A DNA stretch of 53,265 bases from Cyanophora paradoxa (GCA_004431415.1 QPMI01000051.1:1-53265), one strand, 5' to 3'. Positions 28,401 through 40,239 are shown, counted from the first letter of the stretch. Notes: a model not told the origin generated them from the letters alone. Translations and numbers: made by a program.

Positions 28401-31400
28401 CACTTAGTCGAAGCGAGTCTTCTGTCTGAGGCCGGTGCGCGCGCATCGCGATCGCGATCGGCCCGTGCGCGTGCACGTGCTTTGTGGCCAACACTGCGAT
28501 GCGAAGGTTAAGAATGTTTGCTTAATTGAGCAATCTAGACGTAAATAACGGGCACACAGATCAAGCTAACCTCTGGCTAGCATCGATATCAGTGGAGACG
28601 TCGACCCGGTTCGTTGAACCACTCGCGCTTGCAGCTTTGTCAGAGGGCGCCAGCGGCACTGCAATGTCAAACCTGCAAAACCATGAATGGCTTTGTATAA
28701 AGATGCCGCAGTATTTCTATGGAATGGCACCTTTGACGACAGTCGTTGGCCCTGTCCGGCTCCCCAGCACTCTCGAACAACTTGGCAGCGGATCGCGCAC
28801 GATCTTTGCGCGCTTTCGGTGTTCCTGCTGCAAGTGAGATGGCGACGTCGAGGACACAGGAACCCTCAATTCAGCGCGCACCAGCGGCCGCGGCGCGCTG
28901 GAGCTCGAGCTCAGCCTCGGCCAGCGCGGCGAGCCGCTTGCTGCCGGCGTTCTCGAAGGCGCGCTTTGCGGCGTCGAAGAGGCGGCGCTCGAGGAACTGC
29001 CGCCCGCGCGCCTCCCACTCGGCAGGCGTGCTCTCGCTGATTCGCGAGCAGTCCTTCCCGCGAAGATCGCCCGCCAGCGCCTTTGCATCCAGGCTCTGCG
29101 AGATGACGGCGAGAAATGTGACGGAGGTGAACAGCAGGTGTCGAAGAGACGGCATCGCACCTGCGCCACGCCCACAGATGCGAAGAGGTCGAAGATCGGC
29201 CTGCGGACCGCCCTGTCCTCGTCGTACAGCCTATGAGAGCGAATTGACGGCGTGAGCTGAGACATGGACACAAGCCACAACGCGGCGCACCAGACGGCGC
29301 GCTTGGCGCGGGTGATTGCGGTGTAGAGGTGCTTGAGCTCCGTCGCGACGAGGCGGTGCTTGTGCGGGTCGAAGCCGCCCTTCCGTTTCGCCCTCTGCTC
29401 GGCTTCTGTCGGCTGCACATATGCACGTGCTTGGATATCAGACCGCGGAATAATAGACAAATCCCTGTGGCAAACCTCGCGCTCGAGCGATGCGAAATCG
29501 ACAGACACGGCCGCGCCTCGCGGAACCGCAGCGGCCTCCGCCACCCGCGCGCGCACGCCGCCCTCTGCCACCCGAGCAGCCTCGCGCCACATCCGCTCGT
29601 CGCGCCCCGGCGAGTCCGTGAAGAAGTTCAATCTGCAAGCAAGCGTCACGCCGGCAGCAGAGGCTGAGGTCCGATGTCGATCCGGGCGGCCGCACAGGAG
29701 GACGTCCTCGAACTCGAGGCCCTTGACCTCCTCCACCGTCAGCACGTTCGAGCGCCCCAGCGCGTCCCCCAGCCGCTCCTTCCGGCCCTGGCCCCGCACA
29801 ACCACCACCTGCACCCGCGTCAGCAAAGCATAGACAATTGAATGTCCAGAGAATCGGCGGGCCTGGTCGGCGCCGAGGTGCAGCTCCGCGGGCCGTGCAG
29901 TGGCCGCCTGGTCGCCGAAGAGGAACGCGGCGAGCTCCTTCAGGCCGCTGTACGGCAGCAGCAGCGGCGGGGGCCCGCTGCGCAGCCCTGCGCGCGCGTG
30001 AGCTCGAGCGCTCGACGAAGCGACCGCAGCGGCTCGCGCCGGTGTCGCGCTGGAGGACGTCGATCTCGCGGTCGAAGAGCAGCTCGAGCATGTCGACCAC
30101 GACGGAGGAGCACGCCAGGATGCCCGCGTGCGACCGGTAGTTCTGCCTCCCGATGTCAGAGTTGCCCGAGCCTGGGCGTGGAGCGCCTGCCGCAGGCACC
30201 TGGGTGAGCTGCCGGATGGGCAGCTGCCCGGGCGCGGCCAGCGTTCGCCGGGCCGCCCCCGCGCCGCCGGCCTCGAGGTGGAAGAGGGAGCGGAGGTCGC
30301 AGAAGCGGAACGAGAGGCCGCGGGCGATGGTCTGGCACGTGTCGCCGCAGAAGAAGAGGCCGCCGCCGTCCCCGCACACGAGCGCCGCCAGCGCGAGCTC
30401 CGCCTGCGTAAAGTCCTGCACCTGCCGCCGGGCGTCAGCCTGGCTTCGGATCCTCACGGCAGCAGACTCGCCTCGTCGACGATGATCTCGTGGATGGGCG
30501 GGCCGCCGTATCCCCGCGCGGCGACCTCGCGGTAGATGTGATGCACCGCGTCCTGACCGCGGGCCGCGCGCGTCAATGCATGTGCAAAGGCGGGACGGCG
30601 CGCAGAGAGAACGGACCGTCACGTCGTAGAGGCCGCGGCGGCGCTTGGCGTCGCGGTACGCGCCGTAGAGCTCGTGGATCGCTTGCCTCTGCTCGTCGTC
30701 CAGCCGCGAGCTGCGCGCAAACCGAAATGTGAGCGGAAACGCGCCCGCGGCGGCGGGGCGCGGCAAGGCGGGAGCACCGGTTGCGCCCCAGCGCCAGGTA
30801 CGCGTCCCGATCCAGAAAGCCCTCCGCGCACCCCAGGCTCTCGACGCTGCCCCTGAGGGCAGACGGGGCGGTGTCAGACGCGCCCTCAGAACACCGCCCG
30901 AGCTCGCGGGGCGCACTGGATGAGCGAGAGGAACTCGGTCCAGACGAGGGTCGGGTGGGGCAGGGGCGGGCGGGCGGCGGGGCCCTTGGCCTTGGAGAGG
31001 GCGGGCCAGAGCTCCTCCTCGAAGAGCTCGTAGACCACCAGCCGCGCCCTGGGCGGCCGCGGGAAGAACGGCCCCGCCAGCGTCCCGTCCACCAGCCGCA
31101 GCCACTTGTGCCCCGTCACTGCCCCCGGCCGTCAGCCGCGGCAGGCGGGGGATGGGGGGAGGGGGGGGGTGCGGGGGGGGGGGGGAGTGGGGGGGAGTGG
31201 GGGGCGGACCGAAGAGGGGGTACGAGTCGTCGGGGAGGGGGCGAGGGAGTCGGGGAGCTCGGCGTCGGAGCGGCCGAGCGGCGGCAGCGGCGCCTCGCCC
31301 TCGAGCGGACGCGCGAGCAGCGCGTGGCCCTCCTCCTGCCCGCCCCCGTCCCCTCAGCCGCGGCGCGCCGGGCGGGCGGCGCGGGGCGGCGCACGAGGCG

Positions 31401-32980
31401 GGAGAAGAGGCGGCGGACTTCGTCGAGGAGGGCGGGGTTGTTCGTGAGGAAGACGGCCCGCAGGTGCCCCGACGGCAGCAGCGCCGCCCCGCGCCCCAGC
31501 GACCAGTACGCGTGGTACCGCGCCCACAGCCTGCGGGGGCGGACGGTGGGCGGGTACGCGGCTTCGAGAGGCGCTGGCCGCACCGGACGATGGCGCAGCT
31601 CGTCTTGCCCGTCCCGGAGCGGCCGACGGCGAGCACGGGGCCGTCCGCGCAGATCAGCTCCAGCTCCGCCGCCCTGGCGGAGGCCGTGAGGCGTACACGC
31701 AGGCGGGAGGGCGGCTGGAGGGCGGCTGGAGGGGTCCGCGGCGCACGAGATCTCGGCGCGCTCGCCGGGGGGTACGTCGCCGGAGCCGCCAGCGGCGGGC
31801 CGCCCCGCCAGCGCCTCCCGCGCGATCGCCGCCGCGCGCTCCCGGATCCGCTTCAGCAGCGCCACGTCTGCCGGCCCGTCAGACGCCGCCGACCGCGCCT
31901 CGCCGGGCCGGCGGGGCGCACCGCGGTCGATGGCGGGTCCAGCGCGCGGGGCCGCGCCGCCGCCTTCCGGCTCCTCCGGGAGAGCCGCAGGTGGGCTCTC
32001 GATGGCGCCCAGCGCGGAGAGCTCGAGCGTGAACTCGTCGGCGGCGGACGGCGCAGCTGGCCGCTCCCCGGCCGGGAGCTCCCGCGGCGCGCGCACTCCG
32101 CCGGCATCGGGCGGGCGCGGCGGCGGGCGCGGCGTCGCCGCGTCGGCCGCCTGCCGTCGGCGGAAGCGCTCCGAGACCGCCCGCACCGCCGCCGGCACGC
32201 TGTCGTGGTCGCACACGTCCCTGCCGGCGCGGTCAGAGGGCGGGAGCGCGGGAGGAACGCGCCGGCGAGCACCAGAGGAGGATCTTGTCGCGCCAGCACG
32301 CGTGCCGCTCCGAGAAGCCGAACATCTGACGTTGACAGCGGTCAGTGCGCGTGAGGTTTCGCAGCAGCCGCGGGAGGGCGCGGGCGGACCTCCTCCCACA
32401 GCAGCCGCCAGCCCCGCGGCAGGTACGACTCGAACAGGGCGAGGCCGACCTCGGCCTGCCCGCCGCGTGCCCCGGAATTAACGCGGCGGCGGACGGCGGA
32501 ATTAACGCGGCCGAGAACGAAGCGGCAGCGCACGTGGGCGAGGGGCTTCGCGTGGTTCACTCCTGTGCGGAACTCGCGGCCCTCGACCAGCAGCCGCAGC
32601 TTCTTCAGCACTGGCACCTGCAGCACCCCGTCGAGGTTCCGCCACGATCGGTAGCAGCGCCGCGTGACCTCGATCTCCCTGCGAGCTGCATCCGCGATGC
32701 AAGGGCACGAAAGCTGTCAACGGCGAGCGCACCAGCACTTCCGATCGCCCGAGCGCTTCGCCAGCTCCGCGAGCAGATCTAGAGCCTGCGCGCCGCCCGC
32801 GTCCTCGGCGGTGCCATCTCCGTTCTCCGACGAGCGCTCGTCTTCATCGCCGTCTCGCTCATCCGTACGCGGCTGCAGGTCAGGCTCGGCCGGCTGCACA
32901 TGATCCACCACGAATGGCGGAAGCTGAGGGATCGGCAACAGCTCTCGCTGCGCTTCTAGATACTCCGCGGCGGTCTGCAT
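25441..32980 (-). CDS. TRANK1-like UvrD-family helicase with TPR region, multi-exon
   Basis: Large intron-containing gene resembling the TPR/ankyrin protein TRANK1. From about 32,980 the exons encode an N-terminal domain with EVTRRCYRSWRNLDGVLQ and LLWEEVRP. The UvrD-like ATPase follows: Walker A VGRSGTGKTSCAIVR (about 31,625-31,580), the GSVESLGCAEGFLDRD segment, FFCGDTCQTIARGLSFRF (about 30,355-30,300), NYRSHAGIL (about 30,145-30,120), EEVKGLEFEDVLL (about 29,735-29,700) and motif VI KHLYTAITRAKRAVW (about 29,325-29,285). Downstream exons to 25,441 are helical, with TPR-like repeats such as DVKKYTEAEDYSRRAIEH (about 28,160). Introns are short with CTGAC-like branch sites. Exact exon borders and the start need transcripts. 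Helicase motifs are convincing; the biological role of this family is poorly known. Confidence 0.72.
30841..30924 (-). repeat. Intron of the TRANK1-like gene duplicated at 37,872-37,945
   Basis: The predicted 64-base intron 30,853-30,916 (GTGCGC donor, CCTCAG acceptor, TCTGAC branch site) is nearly identical to 37,878-37,939 on the opposite strand. About 60 positions match, with a 2-base gap. Short matches continue into the flanking exons (CTCATC on one side, CAGCGTCGA on the other). Confidence 0.7.
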
Positions 32981-33111
32981 CGCGCCCGGGCGCTCCGGGC
33001 GCCGCGAGCCCGGCTCGCCCCCACAGCGCGGTACCCCGGTGGGCTTGCAAAGTTGATGCAAACTGGTCCCGTCATTTGCGAACCGCCGTGAGACCAGCTG
33101 GCGAGTTTCGC
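32981..33111. promoter_or_regulatory. Divergent spacer between TRANK1-like and kinase genes
   Basis: About 130 bases separate the preferred starts of two divergently transcribed host genes, so a shared promoter is likely. No specific motif was recognised. The estimate depends on start choices in both genes. Confidence 0.25.
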
Positions 33112-36031
33112 ATGGCCAGCTGGTTTAATTGCAATTGTTGGGGTGGGAGCTCGAGTAGACTATCGTGCGCTCTTTCTGCATGTTCTTCGTCGGTTTCTCT
33201 GACCGGCCTTACTAGCCGCGAACGACATAGCCAGCATGATCAGCATACGCCGCGGAGATCACAGCGGCTTCTCAACGACGGCGACTTCGACGACCTCGAC
33301 CCGCCGCCGCGGAGCTCGAGGCACGCCGCGAAAGGAAGCCGCTCGAGCGCTCTGGCAGCACGGAAAGGCGGCAAGGAATTGAACATGCTCGCGCACATGT
33401 CCGAAGAAGAGAAGGTGCGGCCGCGGCCGGCTCCGGGCCGGAGCCGAGACGCAATTCCAATTTGATCCGCGGCCGGCGTAGATGCGAGCGACGCGCGCTT
33501 TCGTCGATTTGGACGTGGACAGGAATGGAGCGCTGGACTACGACGAGGTTCGCGGCTCACCACATGCGCGAGCGCCAGCTAGCACTGTGCACGTCTTCAG
33601 CTCCGCTGACCGAACGACGCAGTTCGCCGAGGGCATCGCTTCGATAGTGCGCAGCATTCCCGATTTGCCGCGCCCGCGTCTCAGGTGGACCGTCCCGGCG
33701 CCAGATGCCGCACATCAGGGGCGGCGAGATCAACAGCCTGTTCAAGGAGGTCGACTTCTTCGGCACGGGCCGCATCACGGTGCGCAGGCCGGGCCGTTTG
33801 GAAGCGTACCCGTTCGAACCGCAAGCGCCCCGGCCCAGATTGACGAGTTCCTGCTGGGGATGGCGATGGAGCTCGAGCAGCTCGACACTAGCCGCCTGCG
33901 CGGGCACGGGCGCGTGGCTCCGCCCGCGGGGTGCGCGTCCGTGCGACGGCGCGCGCTGGCCCGCCCCGCCCCACGGAGACCTGAGGCGGAGGCGGCGCCC
34001 GCACAGGTCCGGATCGCCTTACGAGTGGGAGATCGACTGCCGGTCGGAGCTCGAGGTGGGCGACACAATCGGCGAGGGCTCCTTCGGTGCGCGGCGGACG
34101 GGGCTCGACGCGACCTCGCCGGGGCCGCGCGCCGCTCAACAAGCCTGGGCGCCGCCGCAGCGATCGTCCACTGCGGGTCATGGAGGGGTACGCAGGTCGC
34201 GATCAAGGCGCGTGAACTCCCCCCTCCCCTGCAGCGCCTTGCCTGTTCGGCCGAGCGTCTCCCCCCCCCCCCCCCCCCCCCCCCCCCCACGCTCCTCAAA
34301 TCCTCAGATGTTGAAGCGGCCTTCGGAGGACGGAAGCCTCGCGAGCGACGGCTTCGGCAGCATCGGCGGCGTGCGCCGCCCTCCGCTTCTGGCGCGCGCA
34401 TTTGCCGAGTCACCGAGCCCGCGGCCGGGGTACAGGCACGTGCACAGGCGCACGAGACGCGGGCCATGCGGGAAGAGTTCCAGCAGGAGGTTGCCACCCT
34501 CGGACGCCTCCGCCACCCCAACATTCTCGTACCCCCATTCCCTCCCATCCCCTCCCCCTCCTTTTTTTAAACCCAGCTCACCCCCTCTCTCCCGCCCGGC
34601 AGCTATACTTGGGGGCCTGCACGCACCCAGAGCACATGGCAATCGTAACCGAGTTCATGGTACCGCTTCCCCTCTTCTCTGCTCCGCCCCCCCCCTCCCC
34701 CTCCCCCCCCCCCCCCTCCTCTCACCCTTCTTGCAGCCTGACGGGTCGCTCAAGGCACTAATCGCGCGGCGAGTGTGCCACGCCCCCCCCCCCCCCCCCC
34801 CCTCCTCCCCATCCCATCCACCCTCTTGATTGTTTGGGCCGTCCCGCAGCAACTCTCAATCCACCAGGCCAGCACGCGCCTTCGCCTCGATCGCGCCAAA
34901 TCGCGAATCGCGATCCCCGCACCTTCAGCTACCCTCTGAGGCCCCCCGCGCCTCCCTCCCTCAGATCCTGCGGGTGGCTGTGCAGATCGCGCGGGCGTGT
35001 CGTACCTGCACCTCAGCCGTCCCCAGATGATCGTGCGCCCCCCCCGTTCCTTCCCTCTCCGTTCCTTCCTGCCGGCGCTCAACAGTCCGCCCCTTAAGCT
35101 TGCCCCCCCCCCCCCCCCCCCCCCTCCCAGCATCGGGACCTGAAGCCTGCGAACATTCTCGTGGACCGGGCCGGCCTCAACGTGAAGGCAGGCCCATGGC
35201 CGGCCCGCAGCGCGCGCGCGCCCGCGCGCGTCGCGATTGCCACGCCCGCACTCACCCTCGTCCGGGGCCGGCAGGTCGCTGACTTCGGGCTCGCGACGGC
35301 GCGGACGATGGTGGCCGGGGACGAGCTCGCCGGTACCCCCGCCTACATGGCCCCGAGGTTTCTTCCCCCCCCCCCTCTTTCGCTCGGGCGCGTGGATGCG
35401 CAGCTGACGTGGCGGCCGCTGCCGGCGTCGGCAGGTGCTGCGCGGAGACCAGTACGGCGCCTCCGTTGACGTCTTCTCCTTCGGCGTCATCCTGTGGTGC
35501 GCCCTCCTCCCGGTCCCGGCTCTCCCCCCCCCCCCCCCCCCCCCCCGCCCCCACCCCTCACCCCACCCCCGGCCCCGACCCGGCCCCCGTTCCCCGGCCG
35601 GAATCCTCATGATCAGCTCCTGTCCGGCCCGGCCCGGTCCTGACGGCTATGACGCGGCCGGCAGGGAGATGGCCACGGGGGCGCCGCCCTTCGCCGGCTG
35701 GGAGCTCGGCCAGGTCGTCAACTTCACGGTACCCGCCCCGCCCCCCCGGCGCGCCCGCCCTCCGCGACGCTCCGATCGCCGCCGACGCCCACCCGAAAGC
35801 TGTCGCGCCAACGGCTCGCCGTGCCGCCGAGCGTGCCGGGGCCCATCCGATCCGCGATCGAGGCCTGCTGGCATCAGGTGCGCTTCGAATTCGAATTCGG
35901 CTGAACGGCGCCCCGTTCTTCGTGCGCCTTCCAGCGCGCCCACGGGCCGGCTGCAGGACCCCTCGAGGCGGCCGCGGATGCCCGACCTGGTCCGCGCCCT
36001 CGAGCAGATGCAGAAGCAGTTCAGCACATAA
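33112..36031 (+). CDS. EF-hand and TKL-type protein kinase, multi-exon
   Basis: Calcium-sensor/kinase fusion. The N-terminal exon (start chosen at ATG 33,112) ends KELNMLAHMSEEEK and joins at 33,481 to an EF-hand loop, DVDRNGALDYDEV. A second EF-like region (INSLFKEVDFFGTGRIT) follows near 33,730. The kinase domain is read across exons: GEGSF glycine loop and VAIK lysine (34,075-34,207), EEFQQEVATLGRLRHPNIL, GACTHPEHMAIVTEFM, catalytic HRDLKPANILV (about 35,131-35,163), VADFGLATA (DFG, 35,275) with GTPAYMAPE, DVFSFGVILW, EMATGAPPFAGWE and a C-terminal DPSRRPRMPDLVRALEQ ending at 36,031. Introns carry C20-C28 tracts. One base appears lost near 35,000 in IARGVSYLHL. All key catalytic residues are present. 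The kinase call is firm. Confidence 0.8.
34208..34307 (+). other. Predicted GC-AG intron with a 28-base C tract
   Basis: Joining ATCAAG to ATGTTG restores VAIKMLKRPSEDG, the expected run after the catalytic lysine. The donor is then GC (GCGCGT) and the acceptor CCTCAG. A nearby GT donor would break the frame. The intron contains C28 at 34,261-34,288. A second possible GC donor at 35,188 is ambiguous, because a GT six bases earlier also keeps the frame. Confidence 0.45.
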
Positions 36032-36314
36032 TAATTATATATCCGTCCGGCGATGCTATGACGCTATGATACGACGTCAGTTATAATTACAGGGCTATAG
36101 CGCTAGATAGTTTCCGTGGGGCCGGTAGAGTCTCTAAGCTTAAGTGATGTAACGTAACCCAGCAGTATCGTAGTCTAATCGTGGAATATTTACGACGTCG
36201 ATCTGTTCCAAGTTTTATGATCATGCACATGCACGGCGCACGCATCCTTTGGCCTGCAGCTGCGGGCTGCGCATGCGCCCATGCCTCGGCCCGGCCTTGC
36301 CGGGATCTGCATGG

Positions 36315-37767
36315 CTAGGCCAGGGGGTGGGCCCGGGGGCGGGAGATGCGCCAGTAGTGCACGACGGCCCGCACCTCAGGGTCCCCTTCATCCTGCGGGG
36401 CGGGCCGGGGGCGCCGGCGGGGCGTCAAGAGGGGCCAGACGGCAGGCAGGGCGGGCGCCAGCGCTTGCGCTCGGCACACGGCGCATCCGACTGATCCCAT
36501 CCCCCTCAAAACTGGCCGCACCTGCTCGAACATCGGGGTCATCTTCTTCTCCCCCGTCCGCTCCGCCATGAGCCCCGCCTCCTCTGCCTGGGTACGGGTT
36601 AGCTTTGCGGGTACGGTCGCATTGGGGTACGGTACGGTCGCATTGGGGGGGGGGGGGTACCATCTGGAAGAACGCGAGGTCCTTCGCGGCGAGCGAGGGC
36701 CGGTGGTGCGAGCTTGGGATGGGGGAGCATGCGTCAGGGGGTACGGGATGGAAGGAGCGGGGGGTACGCACAACGTGACGAGGGCGATACCCGTCGCCGA
36801 GAGGCAGTCGGTGACCGTGTGGATTAGCTGCCGGTGCTGGTTGTGGTTGAAGATCTGCGGGGTACGTCAGGAAAGCCGGATCCGTTCCTGTACCCCCCTG
36901 CACCAGGTCGGAGAGGATGATCAGATCGAATTTGGAGCCGGCGGGGGCGCCCCCCTCCCGCAGCGCGTCCATCAGCTCCTCCGTGTTCTTGCCCCACAGA
37001 TGGCCCTGGGTACGGCGTTCGCCGCGGTGCGGTGGGGGGTACGGGTGGATCGGGGCGCGGACCATGACGCGGACGCGGCCGCTGTCGAGGAGCTCCGCGG
37101 GCAGGTTCCGCCGCGCGTTCGTGCGGAGGTTCTCCAGCAGCTTCTCTGCGAGGCCGGGCGCTCGCACGGGCGGCGCGGCGGCGCGCGGCGGCGCGGCGCA
37201 CCCTCCGGGTAGTCGGTCATGACGACCTGCTCGGCGCCGTTCAGCGCGGCGACCAGGCTCGGCACGCCCGCTCCGCAGCCCAGCTCCAGAACACTGCGCG
37301 ACCCGCTTGAGAATTCGAAACAGCGAGCTGCATGCCACCGCTCGCGCGGCCCGCACCGCTGGCCCTTGAGATCCATCTCCTCGATCGCGTTCGCCATGCA
37401 GAGCGCGGCGTTCCAGAGCCTGCGCGGCCGCCGTGAACGGCAAGCTTGCAGCAGTTTCGGCCGGACGCGCGCACATGTGCGCCCAGAGCGAGTGCTTGGA
37501 AGGGAGCCTCAGCTGCAGGGTTCGCGGGCCTGCGGCGGGCGGATCGGGAGCGGCGGGTGTGATTGGTCGGCGCTAGCGCACCGGGCCGGTCCAGGTCCGA
37601 TCGCCTTTCAAAGGTCGTCTCGCTCGGGGGCGGCGTGGGCGGCCGGAAGCCCTCTGCGGGGCGCGCGCTCGGCTGAGGGCAGATCGGGATCCGGCGCTTC
37701 GAGCGAGCGAACCCGGCTCCTCGAACAGTCCCGCATCGCCCTCCAGGTCGATTTCTTCGTCCGCCAT
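36315..37767 (-). CDS. EFM7-like protein lysine methyltransferase, multi-exon
   Basis: Seven-beta-strand SAM methyltransferase of the EFM7/NNT1 type, whose known members methylate translation elongation factor 1A. Exon order on the minus strand: MADEEIDLEGDAGLFEEP from 37,767, joined by a 59-base intron to EGFRPPTPPP; then LRLPSKHSLWAHM joined by a second short intron to LWNAALCMANAIEE, the family's LWG-LWNAA element. SAM-binding VLELGCGAGVPSLVAALNGA and VVMTDYPEG follow (about 37,290-37,205), then FDLIILSDLV (about 36,930), a hydrophobic core region, AAKDLAFFQM (about 36,680) and EKKMTPMFEQ, ending EVRAVVHYWRI at 36,315. The intron at about 36,655 has a G/C homopolymer tract. Divergent from the DUF829 gene. 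The family call is strong. Confidence 0.8.
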
Positions 37768-37871
37768 CGCAGCTCGCTCGAGCTTGAGCAAGTCAGAGCA
37801 ACCGCTTGCCGGGTACACGTGCCCGGCGACTCTCAAGCTGCGACTCTCATGCGCTAAGCGCCATCCCGTCC

Positions 37872-37945
37872 CTCATCGTGCGCCCCGCGAGCTTGGTCGG
37901 TGTTCTGAGGGCGCGTCTGACACCGCCCCGTCTGCTCAGCGTCGA
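37872..37945 (+). repeat. Inverted copy of the TRANK1-like intron segment
   Basis: Positions 37,878-37,939 begin GTGCGCCCCGCGAGC and end TGCTCAG, a complete GT-AG intron-like unit. It is nearly identical to the intron at 30,853-30,916 but on the other strand. It lies immediately before the likely start ATG (37,945) of the DUF829 gene, so it could be a 5'-untranslated-region intron. Confidence 0.65.
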
Positions 37946-39818
37946 TGGCGCTTAGCTTCGCGGCCCTCCCGGCCCTCCCGGCCCTCCCGGCCCGCTTGCC
38001 GCGCCTGCCGAGACTGGCGGCGCCGTTTGTGCATATCCGGGCCCACTCGAGCGCGCCGAAGGAAGACCACCACGGCGACCACCACAAACACAAGCACGAG
38101 GTCCGGCCGCCCGACGCGCGCTGCACTCGAGCTCGGTCGAGATGTTTCCGCGCTCGCAGCACCCGCCGCACCTCGTGCACACCCACGGCCAGCACTCGCC
38201 GGTCGACCTCGAGGTGCGCCAATCTCCGAGCGCACCAGGCGCATCCAGCTCGCATGAAGCGTCTCCGCAGCGCGGGTTCCACTTCCGCCACGCGCTGGGC
38301 CACGTCCCCGAGCAGCTGAAAGGCGCGTACGCGGGTGACGGCGCAAGCGTGCGACGCCGACGCTCTCTCCGCGCAGGGGCCTCGCTGGAGGGCCCTCCCG
38401 CGTACGCGCTGGTGTACGGCTGGTTGGGAGCGCGTCGCAGGCACCTGCACCGCCTCCTCTCCTGGTACGCCCTCGGGTGTGCTGTTCAAAACGGACTGAC
38501 GTGCCTGACGTGCCGGCGCAGGTACGAGCACAGGGGCATCCCCACGATATCCTACATCCCCCAGCCGACGCGACTGTACGCACGGACGGCGCTCTCTCAA
38601 GCCTGGCTTCCGGACCCTCCTGATCATAAAGCTGATCCGAGCCGCCCGGCGCCGCAGGCTGGACTTCCCGGAGGCGGCGGAGGACGGGCGGCACATGGTC
38701 TCGGTCCTCACTTCCGGCGCGCACCTGGGCCCCGGCGGCAGCTCCGCGCCCATCGTCGTCCACGCCCTCAGCAACGGCGGGCGCGCGCCTCCGCTGTACC
38801 CCGCCTCCCGGACCTGCCGTCCTACCCTTGATCCGGGCCGTTGCAGGTTCATCTCGTACGGGTACCTCCTCAGCGCCTTCGAGGAGGTGGAGGCCAGGGG
38901 AGGGGCCGAGGGGGGGTACGCCGCCTCCGCCCGCTCGCGGATCCGATCCCTCGTGATCGACTCGGCCCCCGAGGTGCGCGGGGGGTACAGTACGACTAAG
39001 AAGTCCGAACCTACTCCCTTCCTGAGAGGCAGCGGCAGCCGCTGAGCCCGGACCTGGCGTCGCGGGGGTACGTCGGGGCGCTTCTGGGGGCGGTGCGGGC
39101 GGTGCAGCGGCGGATGGGGCGGAAGGCGGTCGGCCCGCCGCGCTACGAGGCGCCCGTCCTCTCCTCCGTCGGCCGCTCCTTCTTCTCCTGGTGCCGGATC
39201 AAATTAAAGTCTCCTCCAACGCGCTCCGTTTTCGCTAAGAACTTTGTTCCCAGGTACCTCTCGAAGCGGGAGGTGCGGGAGGAGATCGAGCGCGTGATGG
39301 GCCTCCTAGAGCACCGCCAGGTCGCCCCCGGCCCGCCCCGACCCGCCCCCCTTCGCTTCTCAATCGCGTACCCCGCACCGCAGCCCGGCTGCAGCCAGCT
39401 CTACCTCTACAGCAAGGTCCGCCGCGTACCCCTGCACCGGCCCCCGTAATTGTTTAATGTTGTACCCCCAGGCGGACCGCCTGATCGACCCGCGGGCGGT
39501 GGAGGAGTGGGTGGAGCGGCAGCGCGCGGCCGCCCGCCCTGTCCGCTCGGTGCACGCGCCAAGCCCCGCGCCCGAGCGCCGTCGTGCTCACCGTACGCAT
39601 GGGCCGGGACCAGCGCTTCTGGGAGGACAGCGAGCACGTGGAGCTATTCAAGGACCACGCCGAGGAGTACGGCGTGCGCCGCCCCGCCCCGCCCCGCCCC
39701 GCCCCGCCCCGCGCCCCCGCGCCCCCGCGGGGACGCCGTGCGCTCGCTCATGATCACGCAGGAGGAGCTGATGGGACACATCGCCGCCTGCCTCCAGGGG
39801 CGCGGGGCGGAGCTTTGA
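37945..39818 (+). CDS. TMEM53/DUF829 family protein, multi-exon
   Basis: Alpha/beta-hydrolase-like eukaryotic family of uncertain function (TMEM53 is a nuclear-envelope member). The N terminus has four copies of a 9-bp CCCTCCCGG unit encoding ALPALPALPA, an Arg/Leu-rich stretch and a His-rich patch, so a targeting signal is possible. Family landmarks in order: YALVYGWLGARRRHLHRLLSW joined by a short GTACGC-donor intron to YEHRGIPTISYIPQPT (38,400-38,570); IVVHALSNGG (about 38,753-38,782); IRSLVIDSAPE (about 38,940-38,973); a region with YVGALLGAVRAV; YLSKREVREEIERVM; QLYLYSKADRLIDPRAVEEW (across an intron at 39,417-39,472); and FWEDSEHVELFKDHAEEY. It ends at 39,818. The YSKxDxL and W.DSxHV motifs make the family call strong. 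Confidence 0.75.
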
Positions 39819-40239
39819 TCATGACTCTCAGCAGTGATCGTGGACCCCGAGGGACGCGCTGAATTAGTCTAGTGAGAGCACACCTTTGGGCCGCCGCCAG
39901 GCCGGTGACCGGGTCTATGTAACTATTGCGATGTTGCGATGTGCTTGTCATGATCGCCCTCGTCAGCATATAGGCTGCACTTGATCACGAACGTTAAAAC
40001 TGCACTTGAAGCCTTTGAAGGCTCAGCTGCAGCTTCGTAGTCTAGAACCGATGATCATCGGATCTAGGCTTTCTTTCGCCGAGTCGATTACTAAAGTTAC
40101 TTCCATTAATATTCGACATCGCAAGCCTTGAAGTCTTCAAGATTAATTACTGATCGAAACAAGCTGAATCATGCATGATCACCGAGTCGACGTCGTATCA
40201 TAGTATGCCGCAGTGCAAGCCATGATGATTGACATTATC

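Noticed and set aside
25441-32500. Plus-strand open frames across the TRANK1-like gene
   Set aside because: The conserved helicase motifs all lie on the minus strand; plus-strand translations are Arg/Ala/Gly low-complexity shadows.
35188-35274. Second GC-AG intron in the kinase gene
   Set aside because: A GT donor at 35,182 also keeps the reading frame, so the GC donor is not required.
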